DNA from: Candidatus Saccharimonadota bacterium
GTDB taxonomy: Bacteria > Patescibacteriota > Saccharimonadia > Saccharimonadales > Saccharimonadaceae
Assembly: GCA_017556795.1 (NCBI GenBank)
Contig: JAFYLZ010000004.1
Location: forward strand, 248,001 to 312,000
DNA: 64,000 nt
Direction of reading: 5' to 3'
Shown here: positions 43,676-51,482 of the stretch, piece after piece
How the letters are laid out: each line of letters opens with the position of its first letter
How positions within the stretch are numbered: the stretch's first letter is position 1
Made by a program: the position numbers and the translations under genes
Notes under the pieces: generated by a model
Told to the model about the DNA's origin: nothing
Seen by the model: only the letters and a program-made list of their open reading frames with translations
The model's database searches: none

Positions 43676-43732
43676 TCATATCACCTCCTTATTTTATTTA
43701 TGATTAAGTTAAAGAAAACTCTTATAATTATA

Positions 43733-44803
43733 TCACAAATCTAAGAAACTGTCAATAAAGCCCTCGAGCTTACCATCGAGGACGGCATCAGTGTCGGTCT
43801 CTTCGTGCTCTGTGCGAGTGTCCTTGACGAGGCGGTATGGCTGAAGGACGTAGTTGCGGATTTGCTGGCCCCATTTGGCGGACTCACCAGCGCGGAGTTT
43901 GTCGATGGATTCGGCGTGCTGCTCGAGCTGCATTTGGACGAGCTTACCCCTGAGGATTTCCATGGCTTTTTCCTTGTTTTGGAGCTGGGAGCGTTCGTTT
44001 TGGATGGCGACGACCGTGTTAGTCGGCAGGTGGGTGATGCGCACGGCCGAGTTGGTCGTATTGACAGATTGGCCACCGTGGCCACCAGAGTGGTAGACGT
44101 CGATACGGAGGTCTTTTTCATCGATTTTGACGTCGGTATCGGCCTTAATAACGGGGAGAATTTCAACGAGCGAGAACGAAGTTTGGCGCAGATTGTTGGC
44201 ATTGAACGGCGAGAGACGGACGAGGCGGTGGACGCCGTGCTCGGATTTGAGTGTGCCGTAGGCGTGCGGGCCGGTAATTTCGTAGACGGCGGTTTTGATG
44301 CCGGCTTCTTCCCCGGCGGTGCGCTCCACGAGTGTGGCCTTGAAGCCGTTTTTCTCGCAAAATCTCAGATACATGCGCTCGAGCATACCGGACCAGTCCA
44401 TGGCCTCGGTGCCACCAACGCCGGCGGTGATGCGCAAAATTGCATCTTTGTCGTCGTAGGCGCCGTTAAAACGGAGGGATTTTTTAAGATTATCGTATTC
44501 GGTCTCGAGGGCCGTGACCTGGGCTTCGATTTCGTCGGCTAGGCTGACATCTTCTAGGGTTAGCAGCTCTTTAATGTCTGAAGTTTGAGTTTTGAGTAGT
44601 CTCCAGGGGCCGATTTCGTCGTTAAGTTTGGCGAGCTCTTGGTTTTTGGCGGTAGCATTGGCGGGATTTTGCCAAATTTCCGGCTCGGCCACTTCGGCCT
44701 CGAGCTTTTCGATCTCGGCAATTTTGCCATCGATGCCAAGTTTATCCCACGCGGCGGCGAGATTTTGGCTAAGAATGTCTAGGCGTTTTTCGAGCTCTTG
44801 CAT
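43733..44803 (-). CDS. prfB: peptide chain release factor 2
   Basis: This 356-aa protein has the class-1 release factor layout with GGQ in VYHSGGHGGQSVNTTNSAV and the RF2 anticodon-like tripeptide SPF in HRLVRLSPFNANNLRQTS, which reads UGA and UAA. The reading frame is uninterrupted, so the programmed +1 frameshift seen in many prfB genes is missing. The start at 44803 lies 7 nt after TGCTATAAT (leaderless). Having RF2 fits normal use of TGA as stop in this window. Confidence 0.94.
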   Translation of the reverse strand: MQELEKRLDILSQNLAAAWDKLGIDGKIAEIEKLEAEVAEPEIWQNPANATAKNQELAKLNDEIGPWRLLKTQTSDIKELLTLEDVSLADEIEAQVTALETEYDNLKKSLRFNGAYDDKDAILRITAGVGGTEAMDWSGMLERMYLRFCEKNGFKATLVERTAGEEAGIKTAVYEITGPHAYGTLKSEHGVHRLVRLSPFNANNLRQTSFSLVEILPVIKADTDVKIDEKDLRIDVYHSGGHGGQSVNTTNSAVRITHLPTNTVVAIQNERSQLQNKEKAMEILRGKLVQMQLEQHAESIDKLRAGESAKWGQQIRNYVLQPYRLVKDTRTEHEETDTDAVLDGKLEGFIDSFLDL

Positions 44804-44810
44804 AAGGTTG

Positions 44811-44827
44811 ATTATAGCACGTATAAT
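44811..44827. promoter_or_regulatory. divergent leaderless promoters of prfB and the GNAT gene
   Basis: Minus -10 TATAAT at 44811-44816 (7 nt to the prfB ATG) and plus -10 TATAAT at 44822-44827 (6 nt to the GNAT ATG). The two hexamers are only 5 bp apart. Confidence 0.82.
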
Positions 44828-44833
44828 AAGGGT

Positions 44834-45391
44834 ATGGAAACGAAGATTTTGCTTGATGAAAATATTGAACTGAGGGCGGCGAGTCCGGAATGGGCGGCCG
44901 AGAAATATGCGGCGGCAATCGCCTCGCGCAAGCATCTTTTGCCGTGGCTCAGCTGGATCCATTTTTATGAAAATGGTACGCCGGAGGAAGGCGCCGAGAA
45001 AATGCGTGAATTCCAGTCTGGTAAGGTGGCCGAGTTCGAGAAGGGTACGAATTATCTCTATGATATCTTCGTGGATGGCTCATTTGCAGGTAGCATTGAG
45101 CTGATGTCTGTTTCTTCCGAGAATCGCTACTGCGAAATTGGCTACTGGCTAGCGAAGGATTTTACTGGGTGTGGAATTATGACGCGCGCCGTGAATCTGT
45201 TGACCGATTTAGCGTTTGAAAAGCTTGGTTTGCACTGCATTTCGATTCACGCGGCGCACGAAAATAAAGCTTCGCGCGCAGTGGCGGAACGCTGCGGATT
45301 TAAGTTTGAAGCGGAGCTGCGCGACCGTTTGCTGCTCGAGGGAAAGTATTATAACCGGGCGGTTTATAGCAAGTTGGATTCGGAAAACTAG
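44834..45391 (+). CDS. GNAT-family N-acetyltransferase (RimJ/RimL type)
   Basis: At 185 aa it belongs to the RimJ/RimL-like branch. EIGYWLAKDFTGCGIMTRAV carries the acetyl-CoA binding beta-bulge and pyrophosphate loop, and SIHAAHENKASRAVAERCGF the C-terminal part. It acetylates an amino group, perhaps a protein N-terminus; the substrate is not deducible. Its stop overlaps the end of a broken DUF362 gene on the other strand. Confidence 0.88.
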   Translation: METKILLDENIELRAASPEWAAEKYAAAIASRKHLLPWLSWIHFYENGTPEEGAEKMREFQSGKVAEFEKGTNYLYDIFVDGSFAGSIELMSVSSENRYCEIGYWLAKDFTGCGIMTRAVNLLTDLAFEKLGLHCISIHAAHENKASRAVAERCGFKFEAELRDRLLLEGKYYNRAVYSKLDSEN

Positions 45392-45574
45392 AGCTCTACT
45401 AATTCGTATTTGCGGCTGCCGAGCCCGAGCGATTCGGCGTACGGGAGAATTTCGCGGCCAAGCAGCGAGTCGATGCGTTCGCGCAGCTCTGCGGCGCCTT
45501 TTTCTTTGGATTGCCAGACTATGTCGATGAAGGCTTGGTCGTTCGCAACTGGGTCAAGCGAAGCGAAAACATTT
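45388..45574 (-). pseudogene. C-terminal remnant of a DUF362-family protein
   Basis: On the minus strand, about 60 codons read VFASLDPVANDQAFIDIVW...RIDSLLGR-EILPYAESLGLGSRKYEL and end in TAG. This matches the C-terminus of DUF362 (Fe-S centre-like) proteins, with DPVA-DQA and the AESLGLGSR-YEL ending. The frame is stopped by TAA immediately upstream of the Val, with no start or ribosome-binding site, and the rest of the gene is missing. The break lies next to the start of the 104-aa gene, so it probably marks the insertion or deletion edge of the accessory region. Confidence 0.75.
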
Positions 45575-45586
45575 TAGGAGTTTATT

Positions 45587-45901
45587 ATGGCTATTAAGTT
45601 AGAAGATACTATCGCGGTCGTACAAAAAGAGATTCGCGACTTGCGTGCAAAATATGAGTCCGTTGCTAAAACGGAAGAACAGAATCCGATAATGGTCGAA
45701 GACGAAACATCGACTGGGTATTATTGCCAACTAATGGCGGATCCGAAAGACGCCGCTAAGATTTTGCTTGAATATGACTATCCGGTTTGGCGCATCCTTG
45801 AAGAAGATGCACCGCGCGCGATGTGGGAAGATTTGGCTATCGTCTATCTTTGCGTCAATTTTCTTTTTAATATAAGCGATTCCGACGCAAGCTATTATTA
45901 A
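45587..45901 (+). CDS. orphan protein, 104 aa
   Basis: Unrecognised. The N-terminal half is a helix (EDTIAVVQKEIRDLRAKYES), followed by TSTGYYCQLMADPKDAAKIL and a more hydrophobic end (DLAIVYLCVNFLFNISDSDA). A TTTTAGGAG site precedes the ATG. The last part overlaps a minus-strand ORF that also has a good ribosome-binding site, so one of the two may be spurious. It begins 13 bp after the DUF362 remnant. Confidence 0.5.
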   Translation: MAIKLEDTIAVVQKEIRDLRAKYESVAKTEEQNPIMVEDETSTGYYCQLMADPKDAAKILLEYDYPVWRILEEDAPRAMWEDLAIVYLCVNFLFNISDSDASYY

Positions 45902-45928
45902 GATTATTATCCAAAGATATGTAGGCAT
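45731..45928 (-). CDS. possible small membrane protein, 65 aa, antisense to the 104-aa gene
   Basis: It starts 15 bp after the KAP NTPase stop with AAAGGAG at ideal spacing. It opens MPTYLWIIILIIACVGIAYI, a membrane helix, then KKKIDAKIDD. The C-terminal half lies antisense to the 104-aa gene, and codon-level evidence cannot separate the two by eye. If real, it is the third gene of the GIY-YIG/KAP unit. Confidence 0.3.
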   Translation of the reverse strand: MPTYLWIIILIIACVGIAYIKKKIDAKIDDSQIFPHRARCIFFKDAPNRIVIFKQNLSGVFRIRH

Positions 45929-45942
45929 TTCCACTCCTTTTA

Positions 45943-47586
45943 TTATTTTATGGTCTTTATTTGTCTATCTGGAAATAACTGGTTGAAGATATATACAAAT
46001 TGCTCTGCACGGTCTTTTGGGAGTTCTTCTTTCTGCCTAATGCTCTCCCACATATCCAAAGCGTCGCGAATGGTGAATCCGAATATATCCCACCGTTTTT
46101 CCATATAATCAAAAATCCACGAATCGATTACGTCCGAATATTCTTCATCGGAAAAATGTTCATTAATGGATATATATGTGGCGCTCCGACCTCTTTCACC
46201 TAGACGTTTTTTGATAGCATATATTACGTCTTTAAACCTCGTAATATTATTATAATTCGTGTTCCAAACGTATTTGTCTCTGAAAGACTCTTTTGCTCTT
46301 ATTATTAAGGGTGTTTGCAATAGCTGAAAGAGCGGTTCATTTATGTTGTCAGGGAGTCTTTGCGGATTGGGGGCATTTGATAGCCACGCGTACCTAACCG
46401 ACTTATTTTCTGATTTATAATTTCTGGTTTCGTCTTCTAGTCTTTTCGCTAATATGCCTATAAAAATTGCTGCTAACGCCGGTCGTGCCTCGTTGGGTGA
46501 AGCTTTTTCCCAAGTACCTCCAGTATGATCTATTTTGTCTAACAGTATTTTTTCGACCATATCATAGTTAGAGCTGAGTTTTATGCTCATTTGGGAAGGC
46601 AGATATTTTTCAATAAATCTTTGCGACTCGACTACCCTATAGGTATCCAATGCCTTGCACACGACATCTAAATCTGCCGGGATAATTACTCTAACAAAAA
46701 CTAGGTTTTTCAAAATTGAGAGAACAGCTAAAATATCTATAATTTCTTTACCCTGTAATCTATCTATGTCGTCAATGATAATATAAATGAGCTCCTCTGT
46801 TTTTAGATTTTCATATTGGCGGTTTAATTTATAAATAAGTTCACTCGAAGGGAGGTTCGTTTCTTTGTGGTTTCTCATGAAATTTCCGATAGTTTTTTGA
46901 GGACTAGAATCCAGGTTTTTTATTAGCGAGTCTATATCATCTCTATTTTTCATCCCCATTTTAAGCGTAGTGTCGTTTAACGTGCTTAGGAGATCTTTTA
47001 TAAATTCATTTTCGCTTCCACTATACTTAAAGGCGGACTCGTAAATATATTTATTATTATTTTCTGTCTCATTTATTGCGATGAGCAATGATGTTGTTTT
47101 CCCGGATCCCCATTTACCATTGATGCACAGAACGTGCTTATCGCCAGACTCTTCTAAAAACTCTTTTATAGGATTGATATTTTTGTCTATCAGTTCGTCT
47201 AATGATTGCTTAACTTTTTCATCAATTTCGCTCTTTCCATAGATTTTTTCAATTAACCTGATACGAGTAGATATAGGGCTACCATATCCTCGATTTTTGA
47301 ATAACTCAAGAATAAAATTTTTATCACGTTGAATTGTTTCTGGATTCAAAAAACTATATATGTGTTCGCCTAAAAGAATCGAGAGCAATACCCACGTAAC
47401 AAGAATTATCCAACTATATGTAGCTTTATTAATAATTGAGCAGTCAAGAATTTGCGGAAAAGTATTGCTTATCAATGAATAGGTTGCGTCGAAAAGGGCG
47501 TTTGCAAAATTAAATATTACGACTAAAAAGACCATTGGCGCTATAACAAAGGCAATAAATATTGCAATCGTTTTTATTTTATACAT
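45943..47586 (-). CDS. membrane-anchored KAP-family P-loop NTPase
   Basis: At 547 aa, two membrane helices (residues 5-31 and 56-80) are followed by a KAP ATPase domain: Walker A GKWGSGKTT at 157-165 and Walker B LIYIIIDDIDRLQG at 266-279. After it come VRVIIPADLDVVCKALD and a helical C-terminal half. KAP NTPases with membrane insertions occur in phage-exclusion and other conflict systems (PifA is an example). It overlaps the GIY-YIG/helicase gene by 13 bp, implying a shared function. Confidence 0.85.
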   Translation of the reverse strand: MYKIKTIAIFIAFVIAPMVFLVVIFNFANALFDATYSLISNTFPQILDCSIINKATYSWIILVTWVLLSILLGEHIYSFLNPETIQRDKNFILELFKNRGYGSPISTRIRLIEKIYGKSEIDEKVKQSLDELIDKNINPIKEFLEESGDKHVLCINGKWGSGKTTSLLIAINETENNNKYIYESAFKYSGSENEFIKDLLSTLNDTTLKMGMKNRDDIDSLIKNLDSSPQKTIGNFMRNHKETNLPSSELIYKLNRQYENLKTEELIYIIIDDIDRLQGKEIIDILAVLSILKNLVFVRVIIPADLDVVCKALDTYRVVESQRFIEKYLPSQMSIKLSSNYDMVEKILLDKIDHTGGTWEKASPNEARPALAAIFIGILAKRLEDETRNYKSENKSVRYAWLSNAPNPQRLPDNINEPLFQLLQTPLIIRAKESFRDKYVWNTNYNNITRFKDVIYAIKKRLGERGRSATYISINEHFSDEEYSDVIDSWIFDYMEKRWDIFGFTIRDALDMWESIRQKEELPKDRAEQFVYIFNQLFPDRQIKTIK

Positions 47587-49310
47587 TCAAAATACCTCTT
47601 CAAGTATTCCTTTAGTTCTTCATCATATGCGTAGATATAGACACCCTTGATTGCGCGGTTCATAAGAATCCTGTAGGTTCTTAACACTTGTTCTAGCATA
47701 TCGTCTTCATTGGTTTGCTCGTCGTTAGCGACTTGGCGCTGGCTGCGTTTCATGGCGCCAGAATCCGCACATGCCTTGCGGTTAAAAATGAGTTTTCCGT
47801 CGCGATAGATTAGGTCGTTTCCAATAATAATACCAACATAATTCAAATCGTCGCCCTGCACCGTATAAATGCTACCAACTTCACTCGGCGCATTCTTGGA
47901 ACCAATCCAGTTATTTTGTGTGCTGTTCCAACGGAATTTCATACCATCGATCTCGATGTCGTATGCGCTTTTATTGTTTTTGGATGCCCATTTCCAGGCA
48001 AAACCCGCCACCATACGCGACAGCCCATACTCGGCCTCGCGTTTTTCCATGGCCTTGGCAAAATCTTGAATATTATCAAAGATTTTTGCTTCAAAATTTC
48101 CAAAGGTTTCTTTTTGCGCTGGCCTGAGGCTATTGGACAAAATATCATGAATATAATCTATGTATTTCTTGCCACCCAGTGAGCGCATTTGAGTCTTGAG
48201 ATAATATGCTCGCATATTAAATTCTTCTGCATATTTTAGAATATCGGCCCTATTGATATTGGCTGGGCGAATACGTTGCTGGTCGCTGAAGACCAAAACG
48301 ACATTTTTGGACTTTGCCATAATCCAGTCTAGCTCGGAGTGAATTCCGGTGTCGCCAAAAATCTTTTTGTCGATATCATGCACTTGCTTACCGAGCGTGC
48401 CGGTGACGCCAATTTTCAATAGGTGAGCTTCGTCCACCAAGGTTATATCAAAATCGTCGTCGCATTTGCCAAATTGAACTGGCGAGAAAATCCTAATATT
48501 GGCGCCGCCGAGATCGATTTTGTCAAAAATCTTACGAATGCGACCGCACAAGGATGGCTGAGGAATTACCAATGCGATGCTCTTGCCCTTGAAATTCTGG
48601 TTGATGTGCTCCAGTTCAAAGAAAATATTGAAGTTGGATTCGTCATCGATATCGTCGTTGCGATTATCGAATGATTGAAGATCCGCTAATAGCTTTGCGA
48701 GGTACATAATAACGATAGTTTTGCCGGTTCCGGCATCACCATCGATAACCGATAAACTCTTAACGCCATTAGTGATAGATTCGTCAATGTTTTGAACGAT
48801 TTCAGTCACCACGTTTAGCTGTTCAAAGTTTAAGTTTTTGTACGGTGAAAATTTGAATAGTTCGGAGTTATTAATTTCCGAAATGGTTTTGTCGGCGATC
48901 TTTAGCTCGCGAAGTCGATTCCAGATTTCTTCAAAAGTTTTGCGGTAGTTAGCTCGGTCATAATAGTCACGGTCGCACATGCCATCATTGCGGTTTAAAA
49001 CTTTGAACTTTCCGTCGCCGCTAAAATATTGAATCAGATAAGATTCGAGGTCTAGCGCTGCGCTTTTGTTAAAAGTCTCGTCAAAAACCACTTTTACTGA
49101 ACCGTGCTGCAGGCTCGATTTTTCGGCGCTCGCTAGGTGCTGGTTCATACGACTTTTTAGGTTTGTGGTTTCGCCAATATAAATCTCGCTGTTGTTGTAA
49201 ATTTGGTAGACGACCGGCCAGTTCTCTTCCAAATGGTCTTCCGCGGCCAAATTGTTAACCGATTTTTGGTCGAAAGAATAATTTCTAATTTGAAAAGTTT
49301 TTTCTGGCAT
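47574..49310 (-). CDS. GIY-YIG nuclease fused to DUF2075 superfamily 1 ATPase/helicase
   Basis: At 578 aa. The N-terminal GIY-YIG domain (about 32-110) has VYQIY, EIYIGETTNLKSRMNQHLA and the catalytic Glu in ALDLESYLIQYF (E89). The DUF2075 helicase domain has Walker A GDAGTGKT at 191-198, DEAH at 292-295 in DITLVDEAHLLKIG, the sensor VLVFSDQQRIRP, SIYTVQGDDLNYVGIIIGND and the C-terminal arginine-bearing YRILMNRAIKGVYIYA. Such fusions recur in anti-phage loci. It is in one unit with the MazG-like gene (2-bp gap) and the KAP NTPase. Confidence 0.9.
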   Translation of the reverse strand: MPEKTFQIRNYSFDQKSVNNLAAEDHLEENWPVVYQIYNNSEIYIGETTNLKSRMNQHLASAEKSSLQHGSVKVVFDETFNKSAALDLESYLIQYFSGDGKFKVLNRNDGMCDRDYYDRANYRKTFEEIWNRLRELKIADKTISEINNSELFKFSPYKNLNFEQLNVVTEIVQNIDESITNGVKSLSVIDGDAGTGKTIVIMYLAKLLADLQSFDNRNDDIDDESNFNIFFELEHINQNFKGKSIALVIPQPSLCGRIRKIFDKIDLGGANIRIFSPVQFGKCDDDFDITLVDEAHLLKIGVTGTLGKQVHDIDKKIFGDTGIHSELDWIMAKSKNVVLVFSDQQRIRPANINRADILKYAEEFNMRAYYLKTQMRSLGGKKYIDYIHDILSNSLRPAQKETFGNFEAKIFDNIQDFAKAMEKREAEYGLSRMVAGFAWKWASKNNKSAYDIEIDGMKFRWNSTQNNWIGSKNAPSEVGSIYTVQGDDLNYVGIIIGNDLIYRDGKLIFNRKACADSGAMKRSQRQVANDEQTNEDDMLEQVLRTYRILMNRAIKGVYIYAYDEELKEYLKRYFECIK

Positions 49311-49312
49311 TT

Positions 49313-49627
49313 TTACAACTCCGTATATTTTTTGCTACTACCTTTAGATTTGTCGACTGGATATTTCTTAGAGTTTTCCTCCAATTTTTCCATAATGATA
49401 TCTTCGAGTTTGACATCAAGTTTATCCGCCAAAAGAATCGCATAGTTCACAACGTCGGCCAATTCTTTACAAACGGCCTTTTTATCGTAATTATCGTTCC
49501 ACTGGAAGCATTCAAGAAGCTCGCCCGACTCAATAGCGATTGATTTTGCCAAATTCGCAGGAGAATGAAACTGATCCCAGTCTCGGTCTTTTGTGAATTT
49601 TATTACTGCGGATTTGACCTCGTCCAT
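49313..49627 (-). CDS. MazG-like nucleotide pyrophosphohydrolase
   Basis: The 104-aa all-alpha domain has AIESGELLECFQWND (E33, E36, E39) and CKELADVVNYAILLADKL (E55, D58), the metal-binding pattern of MazG/dCTPase-type enzymes that hydrolyse NTPs or dNTPs to monophosphates. The start at 49627 lies 6 nt after TGCTATAAT (leaderless). As the first gene of the unit with the GIY-YIG helicase it may deplete or sanitise nucleotides; that role is inference. Confidence 0.88.
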   Translation of the reverse strand: MDEVKSAVIKFTKDRDWDQFHSPANLAKSIAIESGELLECFQWNDNYDKKAVCKELADVVNYAILLADKLDVKLEDIIMEKLEENSKKYPVDKSKGSSKKYTEL

Positions 49628-49633
49628 ACTAAT

Positions 49634-49639
49634 ATTATA
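49634..49639 (-). promoter_or_regulatory. -10 box of the MazG-GIY-YIG-KAP unit (leaderless)
   Basis: TGC-TATAAT, then ATTAGT (6 nt) and ATG at 49627. Confidence 0.8.
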
Positions 49640-49658
49640 GCATGGTACCAGCATTGAA

Positions 49659-51347
49659 CTATCGCTTATGTTCGGCTGCTCTTTTCCCGGCACAATATGG
49701 GCAACCTCTGCCTTTGCTCCTATTGGAGATGCTAGCTTCCCATTCGTGGCCTTTTTCACATTTCCACCAAACCTTCTTATTACTACTCGCGGTGAAATCT
49801 TTTGGCCTTAAAATACCATTCTTTTCGTAATTCCATTCATTTGCCAACCCTGGGTTAAGCGTGGCTAAATCATTGAAACCATGGAGAACTTTTTTGCCAG
49901 CACAATATGGGCATCCGTTGCCATTATTTCTGTCCACGACACACGCTTCCCACTCATGCCCTTTTTTGCATTTCCACCATACTTTCTTGCCACTACCAGC
50001 CGTAACATCTTGTGGCTTAAGATCACCATTCTTTTTATAATCCCATTCGCTTGCAAGTTGAGGATTCTTAGTGCTTAGGTCGTTAAATCCCCGCTCAATC
50101 TTACGGCTGCTACAATATGGGCACCCGGTGTGATGACTCGTTCTATTGTTGGGAGTCGCCCGATAGCTATGTCCGTTTTTGCATTTCCACCAAACTATAA
50201 CCCTTGCGCCGGCAGAAATATTTTCAGGCGTATTGCCAACCTGTCCATTCTTTTGATAATCCCATTCATCTAAGAGCTCTGGGTTTGTTTTTGCGATATA
50301 GTTTTCCAAGTCGTAGTTTATGACCATGCTCCTGATTTTGTCGTAGTCCCTGGGCATATCAATCCCTAAGTTTACGCCAAGTTGCTCCTCCAAAAACTTT
50401 AATCCAGGAATTATGTGCTCGCCGCTAGTTTTAGGGCTCTCTGGCAGCGTAAACACGATAGATTTTAATGCTGTGTCATCTAGGCCTTTTTCTCTTATGC
50501 GGATGATCGTAATTCCGTGCTCACTACAGAGCCTATCTTTTATGGCGTCTTTTGCTTTGTTTTTATGATAAAAAACTCCGTCATATTCAATTCCGGTTTT
50601 TTTACTTGGAATATAAATGTCTAGTTCTTTTCTGCCCAACCATGCAGGCTTATAATTCTCGACCGCGTCCGGAAAGGCTTGCTGAATATAAAAGAATATC
50701 GCTTTTTCCGGGAAAGAAATGCGTAGATTATGCGAACATACGGGACACCCTCTACCTATGGCCCGTTTGCAAATGCTAGCCTCCCATTCATGTCCATTCT
50801 TACATCTCCACCATACCTTTTTATTGCTATTCAACGTGAAGTCTTGTGGCAATAACCCGGCGTTCTTTTCATAATTCCATTCATTAGATAGCTGGGGGTC
50901 AAGCGTAGCTAGATCATTAAAGCCAGGAAGAACCATTCTGCCTGCGCAATACGGACAGCCATTGCCACTATTCCTGTTCGAGATTTGGGCTTCCCATTCA
51001 TGCCCTTTTTCGCATCTCCACCATACTTTTTTACTACTACTCACGGTGAAATCTTTCGGTTTTAGTGTATCGTTCTTTTCGTAATTCCATTCGTTTGCCA
51101 GCTCAGGATTAAGCGTAGCTAAATCATTAAAGCCAGGAAGAACCATTCTGCCCGCACAATACGGACAACCAGTCCCCTTGGCTCTATTGCAGATGCTAGC
51201 CTCCCATTCGTGCCCCTTTTTGCATTTCCACCAGACCTTCTTGCCGCTTCCGCAAGTAACATTATCAAAATAAAACCCGTTTTTATCATTACGTTCGCGA
51301 TACCATTCTTTAGTCAGTTCCGGATGTTCGTCTTTGAGCAGACCCAT
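49659..51347 (-). CDS. nuclease flanked by six zinc-ribbon repeats (3 + 3)
   Basis: At 562 aa. Six copies of a unit of about 65 residues are seen, with KKVWWKCKKGHEWEA...GCPYCAG (C-x3-GHxW-x-CPYC, DUF4379/probable zinc-ribbon type) preceded by PELANEWNYEKN. Three lie before and three after a central domain of about 130 residues. That domain has FPEKAIFFYIQQAFPD, LGRKELDIYIPSKKTGIEYD and GITIIRIREKG, a Vsr/PD-(D/E)XK-like nuclease core. The repeats probably bind DNA. The repeated DNA coding for them is visible. The -10 TATAAT lies 12 nt before the ATG. Confidence 0.82.
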   Translation of the reverse strand: MGLLKDEHPELTKEWYRERNDKNGFYFDNVTCGSGKKVWWKCKKGHEWEASICNRAKGTGCPYCAGRMVLPGFNDLATLNPELANEWNYEKNDTLKPKDFTVSSSKKVWWRCEKGHEWEAQISNRNSGNGCPYCAGRMVLPGFNDLATLDPQLSNEWNYEKNAGLLPQDFTLNSNKKVWWRCKNGHEWEASICKRAIGRGCPVCSHNLRISFPEKAIFFYIQQAFPDAVENYKPAWLGRKELDIYIPSKKTGIEYDGVFYHKNKAKDAIKDRLCSEHGITIIRIREKGLDDTALKSIVFTLPESPKTSGEHIIPGLKFLEEQLGVNLGIDMPRDYDKIRSMVINYDLENYIAKTNPELLDEWDYQKNGQVGNTPENISAGARVIVWWKCKNGHSYRATPNNRTSHHTGCPYCSSRKIERGFNDLSTKNPQLASEWDYKKNGDLKPQDVTAGSGKKVWWKCKKGHEWEACVVDRNNGNGCPYCAGKKVLHGFNDLATLNPGLANEWNYEKNGILRPKDFTASSNKKVWWKCEKGHEWEASISNRSKGRGCPYCAGKRAAEHKR

Positions 51348-51482
51348 ATATCATATTTATTATAACATTGGCCAGCCAGTCAAAAAAACAAAATAATACA
51401 CAAAATCAATTAGGGCAGTCAGTAGCTTACGCCGCCATGACACGAACAGATGCTGTGGCCAGTAGCCGAACTGCACTAACCG
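51348..51482. other. 135-bp gap with no gene
   Basis: Apart from the promoter of the zinc-ribbon nuclease gene (TGTTATAAT on the minus strand), I see no ORF and no clear terminator. The stretch TGGCCAGTAGCC-like and CGTTACTGTCGCC sequences do not form an obvious hairpin. Confidence 0.5.

Noticed and set aside
43733-44803. Programmed frameshift in prfB
   Set aside because: The gene is a single uninterrupted frame from a start 7 nt after a -10 box; no in-frame early TGA with CTTT and upstream Shine-Dalgarno was seen.
49659-51347. CRISPR-like repeats
   Set aside because: The repeated DNA codes for zinc-ribbon units of about 65 residues in one long frame; no short direct repeats with unique spacers were seen anywhere in the window.
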